A program made the position numbers and the translations under genes. Under the pieces are notes generated by a model, which worked only from the letters and a program-made list of their open reading frames with translations, was not told where the DNA came from and searched no databases. Below, piece by piece: positions 20,134 to 32,119 of a stretch of 64,000 nucleotides of DNA; position 1 is the first letter of the stretch, and each line of letters begins with the position of its first letter. The DNA is from Paraspadella gotoi (lineage: Eukaryota; Chaetognatha), in NCBI GenBank assembly GCA_051294375.1, contig CM119264.1, forward strand, positions 26,446,008 to 26,510,007. Direction: 5' to 3'.

Positions 20134-23041
20134 TCAATCAGAACCGGGTCTTTGCCCAATGAGGTTGTTGGGGTATAAGTCAACTGCTTCTTCTTCATCA
20201 CTAACTCGTTCGGATTTATTCGGCCAGAACATGGCTCGAAGTTTTTTTTCATTTTTTTTAGCTGAAAAACAAAGTTTTAAATACCATTATCAATTATGAA
20301 TAAGTTTTCTCTGGATTTGGGTCTCGTAAGTATTTCTCATTCAGGGAAAATCACCTTTTTTGAAAAGAACGAGAATGATAACAATGACGATGAAGAATCC
20401 CACGACCGCACCGATCACAATGTATACTTTTATCCTCTTCTCGTCTTATTAAGAATTGTCAACAAATATGCATTTATATACAAAATTTTATTTATTTACG
20501 TGTGAGTATGATAATGACATATTTTTAAAGTAATTTCTAATTATAAGTTTAGCTATAGACATTTGAAATTTGTGATTCTCTCACCTTCTTCTTCTTTTCG
20601 GCACTGGTCTTCCATGTTTCTTTTACACTCTTCCAATATGCTTTCAGGCGAGTCCAGACAACAATGACCACCGAGATCGGGTCGACAATCATCGCATATT
20701 TTGTTCAAGGATCGATAACCAAGGCGCATTGTAGTTCCTTCGATGACCTCACTCGGGGATGAGCAAGACGCGTTGCACGGAGTCGCCTCTACATAGGAGG
20801 GGCTGCCATCAACTGGAAGAAAATAAACATCAAATTCACTTAGGTGTTGACGAGACTTTTTAAACTAAAAATAAAAAAATAAGAGAAAAAAAATTATTAA
20901 TAGCTTTTTTTTTTTAAATAAAAGAAACAATTTGACAGTTAAAACGATAAAATAGCTAATAGCTAATAGCTTTAAAATTCAAATGAAAGCAAGTTGTAAG
21001 GACATCGCATGCACAGGTTATTCAATATTTAAATAGTCTTTGTGGGTATTACAAGTGCATTTATTTTTTGCCAATATTATATAATTGAACTGCCTTGAAA
21101 ATTGGTTCCGCTTTGTGAATTTAAATTTTGGCAAAATAAAAATGAAAGCACTTTTTAAAGAACAAAACCAAAGATAGGACAATCCGAAAATTTCAAAGTG
21201 TTGATACGCAGCGCTTTTTTTCGTGGATTCATTTATCGTTAATCACGTGATTAGTAATTATACAAACTATTCCGTATTGACTTTCCAATCACGAGAACGC
21301 ATTTCCATATGGTTACATGACAATACTACAAGTATGAAACATAACTTCAAGAAGTATTCGCTGATTCTTTATCAATCTGCCGAATAGTAAACCTAATGAC
21401 TTGGTATTTCTGGTCACCCGATCATTTTTTTAATGTAATCACTGATTGCACATTGCACAAGTATGATATGTATACCCATTAACGGCCCTTTGGTACCTTA
21501 CCTGCCTTCAACTAAAAACACAAAACGTGAAAAAATGAAAGAAGGACGGGGCGCTTAACCCGCCTGCAACACGGTGTTACAGCCTGAAACCGCTTATATT
21601 GAACGATTCTGTCTCTAACACACAACAATCATTACTATCTTTTCAGCCTTTTATCGTCGCACTAATATTGTTTTGGAGAAATATTATATAATGATAATAA
21701 ATTACTAATAATAAACAAATTCCAAATTACCTAATAATATCTAAAATAAGATTATGGCGATAATTTAGAAATAGAAGTTCATGTCAGAACATCGAATTAT
21801 GATAAATTATGCAACAAAAATGATGTCCATCCGTCCGTTCGTCCGTCTGGCTGTCCGTCCGTCCAACCTTAGCAAAAAACTTTAATTACTCGTGATTAGA
21901 TGGTTTAATTGGAATGAAATTTTGTGGGTGGGTAGGAAAGTGTGTGATTGAGCAGGATATAAAGTTTCGTTGGAATCGTGCGAGTGGAAATTAGTTAAAA
22001 TGGAAAAAACAAAAGTCATATTTACTTGAAGTATTTTTACTTATAATTATTATAATTATTATATTTATTAATCCATGGTATAATCCTTTCTTTCGTTGTT
22101 TTTGAGAGAATAACAAAGTTTTTGATTTAATTTGTACAACAATTTTATTTTTTTATCTTAGCAGACATGTTTCGGCTCACAAATTCGAGCCTTCATCAGC
22201 GCTTTTTTACAGTTTTGAAATTGAACATATTTTGTGAGTTAAAGAAAGGGAGAGAGAGAGAGAAAGAGAGAGAGAGAGAAAATTCATAAATGAAGAGAGA
22301 TGAAAATTAAAGCTCCACATTGTGTTGGGTAAGTACTAAATCCTTTTTCCTCTTACCCTTCTTACAATTGTCTTCCGTCTTGCACATTTCCGACCTCATA
22401 CGTCCTTTGCAGACCAAGAGACAAGATTCCCATTCTGGGATGTCCTTGCTACAAAAGCAGTAAGGAGCGTCTTCGCATTTCTCCCGCGTTAGGGGTCCAC
22501 AAACTTCGTCGTCGAACTCTTTTAGAACAAAAATAAATAGGATGTTGACCGCAAAACTATTTTTTTTGGATGTACTAAACTATACGTACTCTTTAATTTT
22601 TTTTTTCAAAGAAAGAAGTAATATTAGCCATAGCCGATAAAATTTAAATGCTCATGTATAGAGCATTAAAGCATTATAGTATTAAATTTTTTTTTAAATT
22701 GTTTTTTTCTGTATAGAGCCACATAAGAAATTTTTTGTCCATTGAAAGTATACTTAAAAATATTAAAATTTTCGTTTGAGCCTCTACATTTTTGACTCAC
22801 CCCATTCAGTGGGGCTACCCCTAGTAATTTAAGGATTTCATCCTGTAAATGAAGAATATTTAAACTTGATATTAATAAAATTATGTTTACCTCCTTCAAA
22901 GCGATCGGTTGAGATCTTGGAAACGTTGGCGACACTTGAGTAAGTAGTGTCGTTGAGATCCTGATTGGTTGACGATTGAACGGAGTTGACAGAAAAGAAA
23001 GCCCATATGAGCGACATCACTATGTGAGACGTCATTCTCAT
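20134..23041 (-). CDS. array gene D: complete receptor-like protein (signal peptide, cysteine module, TSP1-like, transmembrane, tail)
   Basis: Five exons, 23041-22891, 22518-22357, 20812-20585, 20444-20355 and 20261-20134, join with GT-AG borders, all phase 1, into 252 residues ending TGA. Exon 1 is a signal peptide (VMSLIWAFFSVNSVQS); Met1 or Met3 could be the start. Residues 51-104 hold the module (CEDAPYCFC...SCLLVCKGRM...C....NC). Residues 105-180 start VDGSPSYVEATPCNASC and carry eight cysteines, including DLGGHCC. Residues 181-210 contain the membrane helix VIGAVVGFFIVIVIILVLF followed by KK. The tail (211-252) is acidic with DLYPNNLIG. NDT, NVS and NAS are potential N-glycosylation sites. 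Intron 2 (1.5 kb) carries a SINE fragment, a GACG repeat and a hammerhead-like motif. I infer a type I surface protein. The ligand is unknown. Confidence 0.82.
21540..21645 (+). repeat. 3' part of SINE family 1
   Basis: Starts GAAGGACGGGGCGCTTAACC and ends ACTATCTTTTCAG; a truncated copy in gene D intron 2. Confidence 0.75.
21770..22030 (+). repeat. dispersed repeat with (GTCC)n core
   Basis: Reverse-orientation relative of 13980-14310: ATTATGATAAATTATGCA, then GTCCGTCCGTCC-type run, then GAAATTTTGTGGGTGGGTAG and TATAAAGTTTCGTTGGAATC. Confidence 0.7.
22160..22203 (-). ncRNA. hammerhead-ribozyme-like motif in gene D intron 2
   Basis: On the minus strand: AGCG, CTGATGA (22199-22193), one extra A, helix II GGCTC/GAGCC with an 8-nt loop, GAAAC (22173-22169), ATGTC and then TGCT. 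AGCG pairs with TGCT as helix I (one G-T). GAAAC-AT-GTC gives a minimal 2-bp helix III with cleavage expected after C at 22164. Short helix III type I hammerheads are known from Penelope-like elements and retrozymes. The extra A between the core and helix II is unusual and may reduce or abolish activity. Confidence 0.5.
22238..22285. repeat. (GA)n microsatellite
   Basis: GA-rich run in gene D intron 2. Confidence 0.8.
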
Positions 23042-23927
23042 TTTGAAAATTGGAATGTTTACTGTTTAATGTTTCCTGATGTGATTAGAAATTAGATGAG
23101 AAATTAAATTCGACGGCGAATCGAACGATGAATTCGTCGGATTCGCTCGCTTAGCGTTTTTAAAACACACGGAACTGAAAATGCAATTAATCATGAATGA
23201 TTTTAACAGAGTTAAAAAACAAATTTCCTACAGAATTTCAAACCGGAATAAAAAGGAAAATTCTTGCATTTGAAGAGATATTTAAAAATGTGGGTTCGTC
23301 TTCCAGAAGTATTTGTCTGAGTAATCAGAAATCAGAATGACAAAAATTTTTTCACGACCACAATGACAGCCTTTTTCCTTTTATAGTTTTTTTTTAGTTT
23401 TAAACCTATACCTACCAAGATTAGAAAACAAAAGGCTAAAAAACAAAAATTTCAGCGTTGAAAAGAAAGAAAAAAACGATGATCTAGCAAGCGCCTCTTG
23501 CCCCACTGAACCTTGAAATATATTAATACGAATTGTTTTCAATGCTTCCAAGACATACTAATTATTAAAATATTTGGCTAAGACTTTTAAACAATGAATT
23601 TAAATTTTAAGTATCAAATAGGAGTAAAAAAGTTGCAAAAAAAGCTCCTGAAATGAAAGCGCACCAGTTGTTATGACTTAAAGTATTCGCAATTTATTAT
23701 ATAAGAACATAACGTCATATCTAAATGACGTATATGAAAAATTGCAAGATTGTGATTACGATTATGATTACTTGTTTTACTATATTATTCTGGAAATAGA
23801 GGGAGCATCTATACAACTCAAGGTTAAATGTTACTTTCTGCCCTAGTTTTCTAATTAGATATTAGACATCATTCTTGTTAAGAAGTCATTTATTGAAAAT
23901 TCTAAATATCTGAAATGTCTGAACAGA
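23042..23927. other. upstream region of gene D, nothing recognised
   Basis: Presumed gene D promoter region with no clear TATA or other site. The element start CTGGAAATAGAGGGAGCATC at 23788 is shared with 6918. The mirror arm of the palindrome ends at about 23630. Confidence 0.45.
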
Positions 23928-24161
23928 AAAGGGTGGAGATATTTTGTATTTTAAGACTTAAATATGTAAAAGGGTGGAGATATGTTGTATTTTAAGACTT
24001 AAATATGTAAAAGGGTGGAGATATGTTGTATTTTAAGACTTAAATATGTAAAAGGGTGGAGATATGTTGTATTTTAAGACTTAAATATGTAAAAGGGTGG
24101 AGATATGTTGTATTTTAAGACTTAAATATGTAAAAGGGTGGAGATATGTTGTATTTTAAGA
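23928..24161 (+). repeat. 41-bp minisatellite, about 5.8 units
   Basis: The unit AAAAGGGTGGAGATATGTTG plus GTATTTTAAGACTTAAATATGT-like sequence repeats every 41 bases (starts 23928, 23968/69, 24009, 24050, 24091, 24132). A solo LTR interrupts the last unit, which resumes at 24975. The mirror copy (62470-62560) has only about two units. Confidence 0.92.
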
Positions 24162-24974
24162 TGTTACGAGGCTAGGGATCTCGCCCCTGCTCAGCAACTT
24201 AAGGATAGGAAGGAAGAGAGAGGTACTGAGCTAGTCTTCTCGCCCCTGCTCAGCAACCTAAGGATAGGAAGGAAGGAGAGAGTTCCTCAGCTTGTCTCCT
24301 CGCCCTGCTCCGCAACCTAAGGTTAGGAAGGAAGAGAGAGGTACCTGAGCTAGTCTGCTCGCCCCTGCTCACCTACCTGAGGTTAGGAAGGAAGCGATAG
24401 GTACCTGAGCAAGTTTTCTCGTCACTCCTCTGCTATGTCAGCTATCTCAGCATAGATCATCTTAATGAGAAGTTGGCGGGAAAACAGAAGAAACCAATGA
24501 CAAGCTTGCCACCTCAGCAAGAGAGAGAGGAGGAAAGAGAGATCTCAGATACCACAGCCCTCAGCCAATAGGAGAGAGAGGAGAGCTGAGGGTCCTCAAG
24601 GGGTACTCAGGTTCCTTCGCCTTGCACCAATGAGATGCTCTATTTTATGTAGATGAGGAGGAAGGGTAGGCTAGGTTTTTTCTATAAAAGGAGTGTAACA
24701 AGGCTTCTGGGGGCAGTTCAGCGGCCTCCCAAGAAGAAAGAAGAACAACTGCGCCCCAGCAAGACCAGCGGACCTAAGGAATCAGGATCATAGAGGAACT
24801 ATGCCCAAATCCCCCTGGATAGGAAATCCTTGGCCTGGCAACGCCCTCACTGTTGGAAATAAAGGATGCTAATAAACTACAAAATAAAACTCTAATAAAA
24901 CGTTTTCCTGATAGGAAAAAGTAGCTACTGGGTAGTTGTAGGATTGATCTTTTTGCGGCCCGAAATCCGCAACA
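24162..24974 (+). mobile_element. solo LTR with 5-bp target duplication
   Basis: 813 bases starting TGTTACGAGG and ending CCGCAACA, flanked on both sides by TAAGA (24157-24161 and 24975-24979). TATAAAA at 24683-24689 and AATAAA near 24860 fit an LTR promoter and poly(A) site. The first 260 bases are four copies of a roughly 62-bp unit (CGCCCCTGCTCAGCAACCTA...). No internal retrotransposon sequence accompanies it, so recombination between LTRs is likely. The mirror copy at about 62480 shows the uninterrupted target site. Confidence 0.88.
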
Positions 24975-24979
24975 TAAGA

Positions 24980-26640
24980 CTTAAATATGTAAAAGCCGAC
25001 GATCGAATTCCGATTGTGAGTGGATAAACGCATAAAAGGAAAAAGGTCACAAAGTCGAAAGAAGCAACGGGGGAGTGTCATTCCCAGAGAGAAATCCACA
25101 GAAAGGACTCGCTATTTAATCCGATGTCCGAAGCCTTTTGTCATTATTAAGAAATCATTTAAATAAATTGAAAAAAAAAAATCTTACTTTTAAATATGGA
25201 AAAACAGTAACAAATACAAATTTCACGTATGTCTGCAACCAAATGGAGTTTTGCGACGAACTGAGTTTTGATTCAAGCCGCCGAAGTTAGAGCGACTTCA
25301 GTGCCTGAAGCGGCTGCTGCTACAGTTCCTGAAACCTGCAGCAAAACTTCATCAAAATGGCGTCTTTCATACTGATAGTAATAACACAGTTTAACAATTG
25401 ATAAAGGAGTTCAATTCCAATTCGTTCTACTCAACAAAAAAAATTTCATTAATCAATTTTATGAACTTGAGGCAATTATTAAAATTAAAGTAAGAATGAA
25501 TGAATATTTCCTTCATTGGAAATAAAAAACTAAAGGAATGTAGAGAACGAAAAAATCTAGGCATTGCTTCAAGATTCAATTTAAATTGCAATTTTGGTTT
25601 CAGTTAAGTACGTTTATAATTTAATTGTACTGTCGAAAAAATGTTTTTTTTTAATTTTTACCGTAATTTGTTTTATAAATAATTTAATAAATAAATCTAT
25701 AAAACAAACTAAGACATCAGGGATATGTCTTAAATTCACTATGACCACCCGCCTTGACCACATCAGCGCCTACCCACCATGCCGCCTTGTGTTCGCGCCC
25801 CAATGGTGTCATTGCCAGTAAGCGGGACGGGAGGTCTAACCCACAGACCCACCTGTCTGTGTCCTGTCTTTGTGCCACTCGAAAGTGAATTAATCCTAAT
25901 TCCGATATTTTGTTTATTGGACGACAATGTCTGAAATAATGCAATGTCATACACTATACCGCTATTCGCCCTGCCTATGAATATCAGGCACATATTCTCG
26001 TGCAGTCGTTTGAAGAACATTCAATATAGCACTTCTCTCTGTACATTCTCATGGAGTGGAAAAATTGAAAAGAAACCAAAAGTTGCAAATGCATTATCAA
26101 AAAAAAAGCTTAATAAATATTACATTAAATGAAGGGATAATTTTTTATATTGGTTGTACCAATTTCATATGTACAAGACCAAAATCGTTAACGACGAAAA
26201 AAAATATAAATTAAATGTAAACGATATTTGACTTCAAATGAAAATGACCGTTTTTACATTTTTGAAAAAAAAAAGCGAATAAAAATAGAATACGTAATGC
26301 TATACGATCAGTCTATCACAAATAATGAAAGAAATATTTAAGTATTATAGCCAATATTATTACACCTGTCCCCCCGTTTTCATAAAACGACATTTTGTGG
26401 CGGTATATTCACACGGTACATTCAGCCATTCCAGCTCAGAGGGGAAACGCACCATCCAAAGCGTTGCGTTCCATCCCCGCTCCGAACGACTTCCCTCTGC
26501 GTTGGCAAAGCGAGACAGTCATAGGGTAACCGAGCCAGTGACTGGAGGCGTCGCTGAGGGTCGGAAACCCCTAAAGCCAACAGTGAGATATCCCATCCCA
26601 ATGGACATCACAGGCAGCCCGGCTGTTATTATAATTTATT
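24980..26640. other. intergenic region with unclassified repeats
   Basis: GC-richer patches at about 25735-25880 (GGGACGGGAGGTCTAACCC) and 26390-26620 (CATTCCAGCTCAGAGGGGAA...) look like old element pieces. Sequence at 26125-26172 (TATATTGGTTGTACCAATTT) is a short dispersed repeat shared with 30177, 33079 and 33395. No exon was recognised. Confidence 0.45.
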
Positions 26641-26928
26641 GATTGTTCTCAAAAGCAAAAGAAACTTTAAGTTTATGCCGTTTCACCAGACTTGATGAAC
26701 ATAAAGGGTTTCTTATACGAAATAGGCAACGTGATTCTTAGAGACAATAATTTAAGGTTGAGACCAATTAGTGAAATTGATGTGATTATGGACGACACAC
26801 ATTTACGAACCTTGACTAATTCGTATTCATTAAACGCTTGATACTAATTAGGAATGATATAGGATACAACACTTTTTTTTACATTATATGAAATAAAATG
26901 AGGTTAAAGCAGGGAAAAGGAAGCCCCA

Positions 26929-28214
26929 TCAAAGGAACGATTGGACCTCTCTAGCGTTGCTCTCGTTTTCCTTGTTTATTTCCGCTTTTTCTACATCCAC
27001 GTCATCGGGAGATTCTTGAACAGGACTTTTCGTCCCATCTTTTCCGATACATTTCCAAGCTAAAAGTTTTAAGAATTTTTAAATCTTAAAAAGTGTTACA
27101 GTTGTCTGTTTTTTTAATTCAAATCACAGTTTGGAATTTGATTTGATATCAGCAGCCTACTCATTCTCCGTTTCTCAATTTGTATTTACGTAAACTCACC
27201 CATCAAAAAAATGATCGCAACTAAGATCATTAATCCGCAAATGAAGAACACGCAGATGAAGATGAGCTTGTTCGAATCTGAAAGGGCGGAAGGGAAAGTT
27301 TGCACAATTTGTTTTGTTTTGTTTGGTTTTTTAAAAAAATAAAAGGCAACGTTTAATCTATCGGTCACTACAACCATGCTTTATCCTATTAATATTATTA
27401 TTTCCTCACATATTACTATATTTACTTCTTTAATTCTTTGATAAGCAATACTGACCGGTGCATTCATCCCGCAGATCCAAATAACAATCTCGGAATTGGA
27501 CGGAATCTCCGACGCAATCGAGTCCGCCCACACCTTCTTCGCGAACGCAAATCATCTCGCGGCTTTGCTGACCTCGATGGCGCAGGTCAGAGGAGCTGCC
27601 GCCATTTTTCGTAGTTGACGTCGTTGTCGTATTCACAGCTTCAACCAACGGTGACTCACATGTAGCGTTGCATGCGGTCCAGTTCGTCGCAGGTTCATAT
27701 TTTCCATCAACTGCAATCAATACAACAAAAGTGGATATTAAAACATTTATTATAAATTAACATTTTTTTTTCTATTTAATGGCTCTTTTTTATTAACATA
27801 CAAATTATTATTTATATTAAACTTTGAAAAATATTATTTTATACTTGAATAAAAACGAAAAAAAATTGTTAGCTTGTAAAATTCTATCTTCGTGGCCCCC
27901 TGCTAACACCGCTGCCCCCGATGCCGCCGCAGCCACTTACTTCCAACGCAATTCGGATGCTTCAAACACTTGAACGACCTCCTGTAGCCCTTTCCCCCGC
28001 AAACATAGGCGCAGGAAGTTGGTTGGTCGAGCATAGGATCGTAAATGCAGCGCGGCGCCGTGTCGCACCCGTTCCGGATCCAATCGGCGCGCTCGTACTC
28101 GTAGGCGCCTTTCGCAGAATTTCCGGCGGATGCATTCCCTTCGTCGACGGATACGGTCGCCGAGAAAAGCAAGGCGAGGGCCATGAGGCGGAAGAAAAAG
28201 GATCGTGAAGACAT
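26929..28214 (-). CDS. array gene A: complete receptor-like protein (signal peptide, cysteine module, TSP1, transmembrane, acidic tail)
   Basis: Four phase-1 exons, 28214-27941, 27710-27456, 27277-27200 and 27059-26929, give 245 residues ending TTCCTT-TGA. Residues 1-24 are a signal peptide (LMALALLFSATVS). Cys50, 56, 68, 72, 83 and 89 form the module. Residues 92-176 start IDGKYEPATNWTACNATC and contain six TSP1-spaced cysteines (105, 109, 146, 157, 167, 175) with a T/S-rich insert (NTTTTSTT). Residues 181-202 (LIFICVFFICGLMILVAIIF) are a membrane helix. The 43-residue tail is acidic (ESPDDVDVEKAEINKE). Donors (GTAAGT, GTCAGT, GTGAGT) and acceptors are good. NAS, NWT, NAT and NTT are glycosylation sites. 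A mirror copy with broken frames lies at 58932-60389. I infer a type I surface glycoprotein. The partner is unknown. Confidence 0.86.
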
Positions 28215-28614
28215 GACAGAGGTGTGGCAAAACCCGCGCTCCGTTCTGAAAGATAAGAATAATAAAGAGAGAGACTATTTGTAGTCATTCAGTCCGTCTA
28301 TTTTTTTTTTTTTTTTTTCGATTTAAGCTTATCATAACTCGCGTAACACCGCATCATTTTAGTTAATACTTGGGAGAAAGAACAAGTGATTAATAATCAC
28401 TGATTATGACATCTGTTTAATTATTCGGTAGATACGTGATCACCTGAAATTCTGATCAGTGATCACATCACCAGAAAATCAATGCAAAAAAAGCAATTGA
28501 GGCAAACTTTTACATTCACTGTCTTTCGCTTCTTAAGAGCAAAAATGTATGGAAATTTCATCATGATAACAAGAAAAGAAAAAAGCTCACTGGTACGAAT
28601 ACGAAACCTTTTTC

Positions 28615-28735
28615 AAAAACCACCCCAACTACTCTTAACATCACCTCCCCAAACCCTAACCACCCTTAACCATAACTACCCCGAACCACCCATAACCTTA
28701 ATCAACCCTAACCACCTATAATCCCTAACCATAAA
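28615..28735. repeat. degenerate CCCTAA-like repeat
   Basis: Imperfect CCAAACCCTAACCACCCTTAA-type units, also present in the mirror arm at 58375-58505. Confidence 0.5.
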
Positions 28736-29049
28736 AAAATTATATATACGCGAATAGAAAAATAACCGACTGGGTTGATTCCAGTCGGCCAAAGTAAAAT
28801 AATTCTTCACTTTCTGTTCTTATGTCTCATGTTTCTGTCATCTCGTGATTCTCGTGATCACCTGAGCGAGGAATTATCAAGTCAACTCGACGCAACAACC
28901 GTTTTTTTTTCTTTGTCTGCCGATTTATTTAGAAAGGTGCGGCGTCAGGGTTCAAGATTCGAGTCGATTTCGGGCGAATTTGAGCGAAGACAGTCTTTAA
29001 CAAAAATAGAGATTACTCAGGGAGATGAGTCAGGCGCTTTTTTAAACTT

Positions 29050-29263
29050 TATTAAACAGCGGCCATTGGTGCCGGAAGCAAGCCATTTGCCTCCCAACCC
29101 AAAGGTCCAGGGTTCTAGCACGGTGGTCGACTAGCAGTTAAGAGGGACGGGGCGCTTAACTCCTCCTGTAACATGGTATTACAGCCTGATCCGAAGCTCA
29201 GGGACTGCTTATATTGAACGGTTCTGTCACTATCACATACCAATAATTACTATCTCTTCAACA
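29050..29263 (+). repeat. SINE family 1 copy
   Basis: From AGCGGCCATTGGTGCCGG to ATTACTATCTCTTCA, with B-box-like GGGTTCTAGC. The mirror copy is at about 57790-58035. Confidence 0.75.
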
Positions 29264-30006
29264 CATACTTTGCACTGACTTTTAATAATTCGGGGATTGA
29301 TTGATTGATTGACCGATTGATCTCAAGAGAGTCAGTCAGGCGACGACCACTCCCCCAGTCGGTCGTAACTCGAGTAGCGGGCGACGGAGACGAAGGAGGA
29401 ACGGGCGCGTCTCTGGACGGAGATTGAGGACGGAAGTGGCGATTCGGTTGTCATTCCGGCCGAAAAATTGAAAGACGATGAAAGCGGTGGGAGTTGTTGT
29501 TGTTGTTGTTTTTTCGGTGGGGCGGAAATCGTTATGAGTTTTTTTGTTTTTTTTTGTTTGTTTGTTTGTTTGCGCTAAAGTGACAGTGAAATTTTTTTTG
29601 ATTTGGTCTAAAAATAAATAAATAAATAAAATCACGATAATCACGATAAAATCACGTCGAATATTGCTAGTCGCAAATCGGAAAGTTGTTTAATAAAAAA
29701 ATTAATCAACTTTAATAATTTATTTAATTAAAATTCTTCAGTATTTCTTGAATTAATATTTTGAGAATTTTGAGAATTTTCAGAATTTTCGCAAGATAAA
29801 TTTTTGTTCTTTCTCCGTTTTGCCGCGTAATCTCATAAAAACCGACACTGGACGTAGGTACGTGATCAGCGAAGAACTCATGTCGCAGGATATAAGCATG
29901 ACTTTTATTTTTTTTAAACGATTACTTAAAAATATCTGAAGAGAATGTCGCACCGAATAAAGAATGTTTTCTAATCGACAAGCCGGTGCATGTTGAGCAA
30001 TTCCTT
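29264..30006. other. intergenic, nothing recognised
   Basis: Slightly GC-richer at 29336-29470, otherwise AT-rich with short (TTGTT)n and (AATA)n runs. Confidence 0.45.
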
Positions 30007-30285
30007 GTAATGAAGGCGTGAGGCTTTTGTTCTTCGAAGTTTCTCGGTTTATCGAAGTTCCTCCAAACTTGGATTTCGATTTCGAAGAGGAAAAGAAGGT
30101 TCTAGAAGAGGACGAGGAGGATTTCGGAAGAGGAATCTGGCTTCGTCTACTTACCCTTACTTACCCTTACTTACATATGAAATTGGTACAACCAATATAA
30201 AAATTATCCATTCATTTAATAAATAAGCTATCTTGCCCCTGATTATAAATAGCCTCTGTTTCTGCTTTGAGAATCTTCCAAATTT
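30007..30285. repeat. dispersed repeat related to the 7-kb LTR region
   Basis: Shares GAAGCCAGA...GGAATCCTCC-type sequence (reverse sense) and AAACAGAGGCTATTTATAA with 7078-7180, followed by ATGAAATTGGTACAACCAAT and AAGCTATCTTGCCCCTGA. Confidence 0.55.
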
Positions 30286-30744
30286 ACCGAAAGCTGGCTA
30301 TTTGATAAGGATAAAAAAAAATTTTCTACGTGAGAATCTAATGAAAATGTTTAAAATCTATTTAGTGGCCCTGCTATTCAGCCAAAGCCAGACAATTTTT
30401 TTTTGTCTGTCTGGTGACTGTGGTTTTGAAAACTCATGATAGGGAAGAAGAGGGTGTGTAAGTTTAACGACATCGAAAGAGCATCGGAAGATGTCAAGTT
30501 TTCCTTGATATAAACCATGCTGACTCATCAAAAAAAATTCGGCCTCCGGTTCAGACTAGTTCCTAATAAAAACAAAAGACGTTTTTGATTAAGCAGACTA
30601 AATTTCATGGACTGACGTCCAACTCAAAGACATGGTTCCTATGCTACCTTCTTTAAACGAATTTAATACGCCTGTAATACGTATTATTAAACTACAGATT
30701 TTTAGCACTTTTTCTCGTGGAGTATACTATACTAAAATGTAAAG

Positions 30745-31359
30745 TAAGGCGTAGTAAAATTTTTAAATTTAACTTTAATTAAAATTCTAAAAGTGAGGAA
30801 CGAACAACATTATACTAATGAACATTTATGTATAAAAAAATTTATAATAAATTTTACAATTTACACAGTAGGCCAATAAATGTTAAAATTTCAAAACAGT
30901 TTTTTCTAAGATTTTTTTGCAGATTTGGATTCTTTGAGAGTCATCGCATGTACCGAGATAATGAATTTGATTGGATTCATCATAAACAGTTGATAAAGTT
31001 CATTAAGTGGGTCAAAAATTAGAAAAACCTATATTTTAAGCTGAAAATTAACTTTTTATTTATTAAATATAGTTTTTTTTAATTTTTAACCCACTTAATG
31101 AAAGAATTTTTAAAAATGATTTATTTTTTCTTATATCAACTTTTGACGAGGAATTCAAATCTGCAATCAAAATTAACAAAAGCCAATTTTGAAATTTTTC
31201 GATTTTATAAGGATAGTACTATATATATTATATAAATATAGCTTACTGCGAAAATTAAAAAACATAAAATTATTTTTTTTTACAAATTAATGTTCACTGA
31301 TGGTATGTTGTTCATAATTGACTTTTAGAATTTCCGTACGTAACTTTCACTGCGCTCTA
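30745..31359. mobile_element. MITE family M1 copy
   Basis: Left end TAAGGCGTAGTAAAA, right end about CTTTCACTGCGCTCTA (diverged), with the same internal palindrome as 13296-13907. Mirror at 55514-56192. Confidence 0.75.
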
Positions 31360-31489
31360 ATGTAAAGACTAAAGACTATAGTCGAAGTTACCGTCGAGTT
31401 TAAACTTCTAGATGGCGCGCCCGTTTTTCCATTTTCGACTGGAATTTTACTCGGGGAATAACCGAAAAAACTACCTACTTTAAATTTTT

Positions 31490-31616
<127 letters not shown>

Positions 31617-32119
31617 CTCTTTAATTTGTGTATTAAAGGTAAATTAAATGAAATAAAATAACAATAGTCTAAATAATCTCTGTGTAAATCCCAATATTGG
31701 TTGTCAGTTTGCAGACAACACTAGCTACCTAAATGGTTTATTAAGTTTTGGTCATTGAAAGAAAGATAAATTTGATCATCGAATCAAAGTTTTCTACACT
31801 TTTGGATTCAGTACAGCAACTGACATAATTCATGTACAACTCAATTTATTAAATTTTATATGAATGTTTTAAATGTTTAAAATGTTTTAAATTAAGACAA
31901 AGTAAAACATTTTCACTTTTATTTTACATCTTTTGAAGTGCGTTAATTCTGGCTAAGTACAGGCGCAGTTAAGTTCTGATCGATTATCTAGCTATCTACC
32001 ATCAACGACAGCAATATTTATCGAACATGCAACGAAATTAATTATCACAACAACAAATTTTCTTTTAATAAAAAAATAGTTCGAGCACGGCGATCGTAGC
32101 TGAGATACCTAGTTGAGCT

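Noticed and set aside
27921-28288. Open frames of 95-108 codons overlapping gene A exon 1 in other frames
   Set aside because: Shadows of the real exon, which has a signal peptide, the family cysteines and a matching donor.
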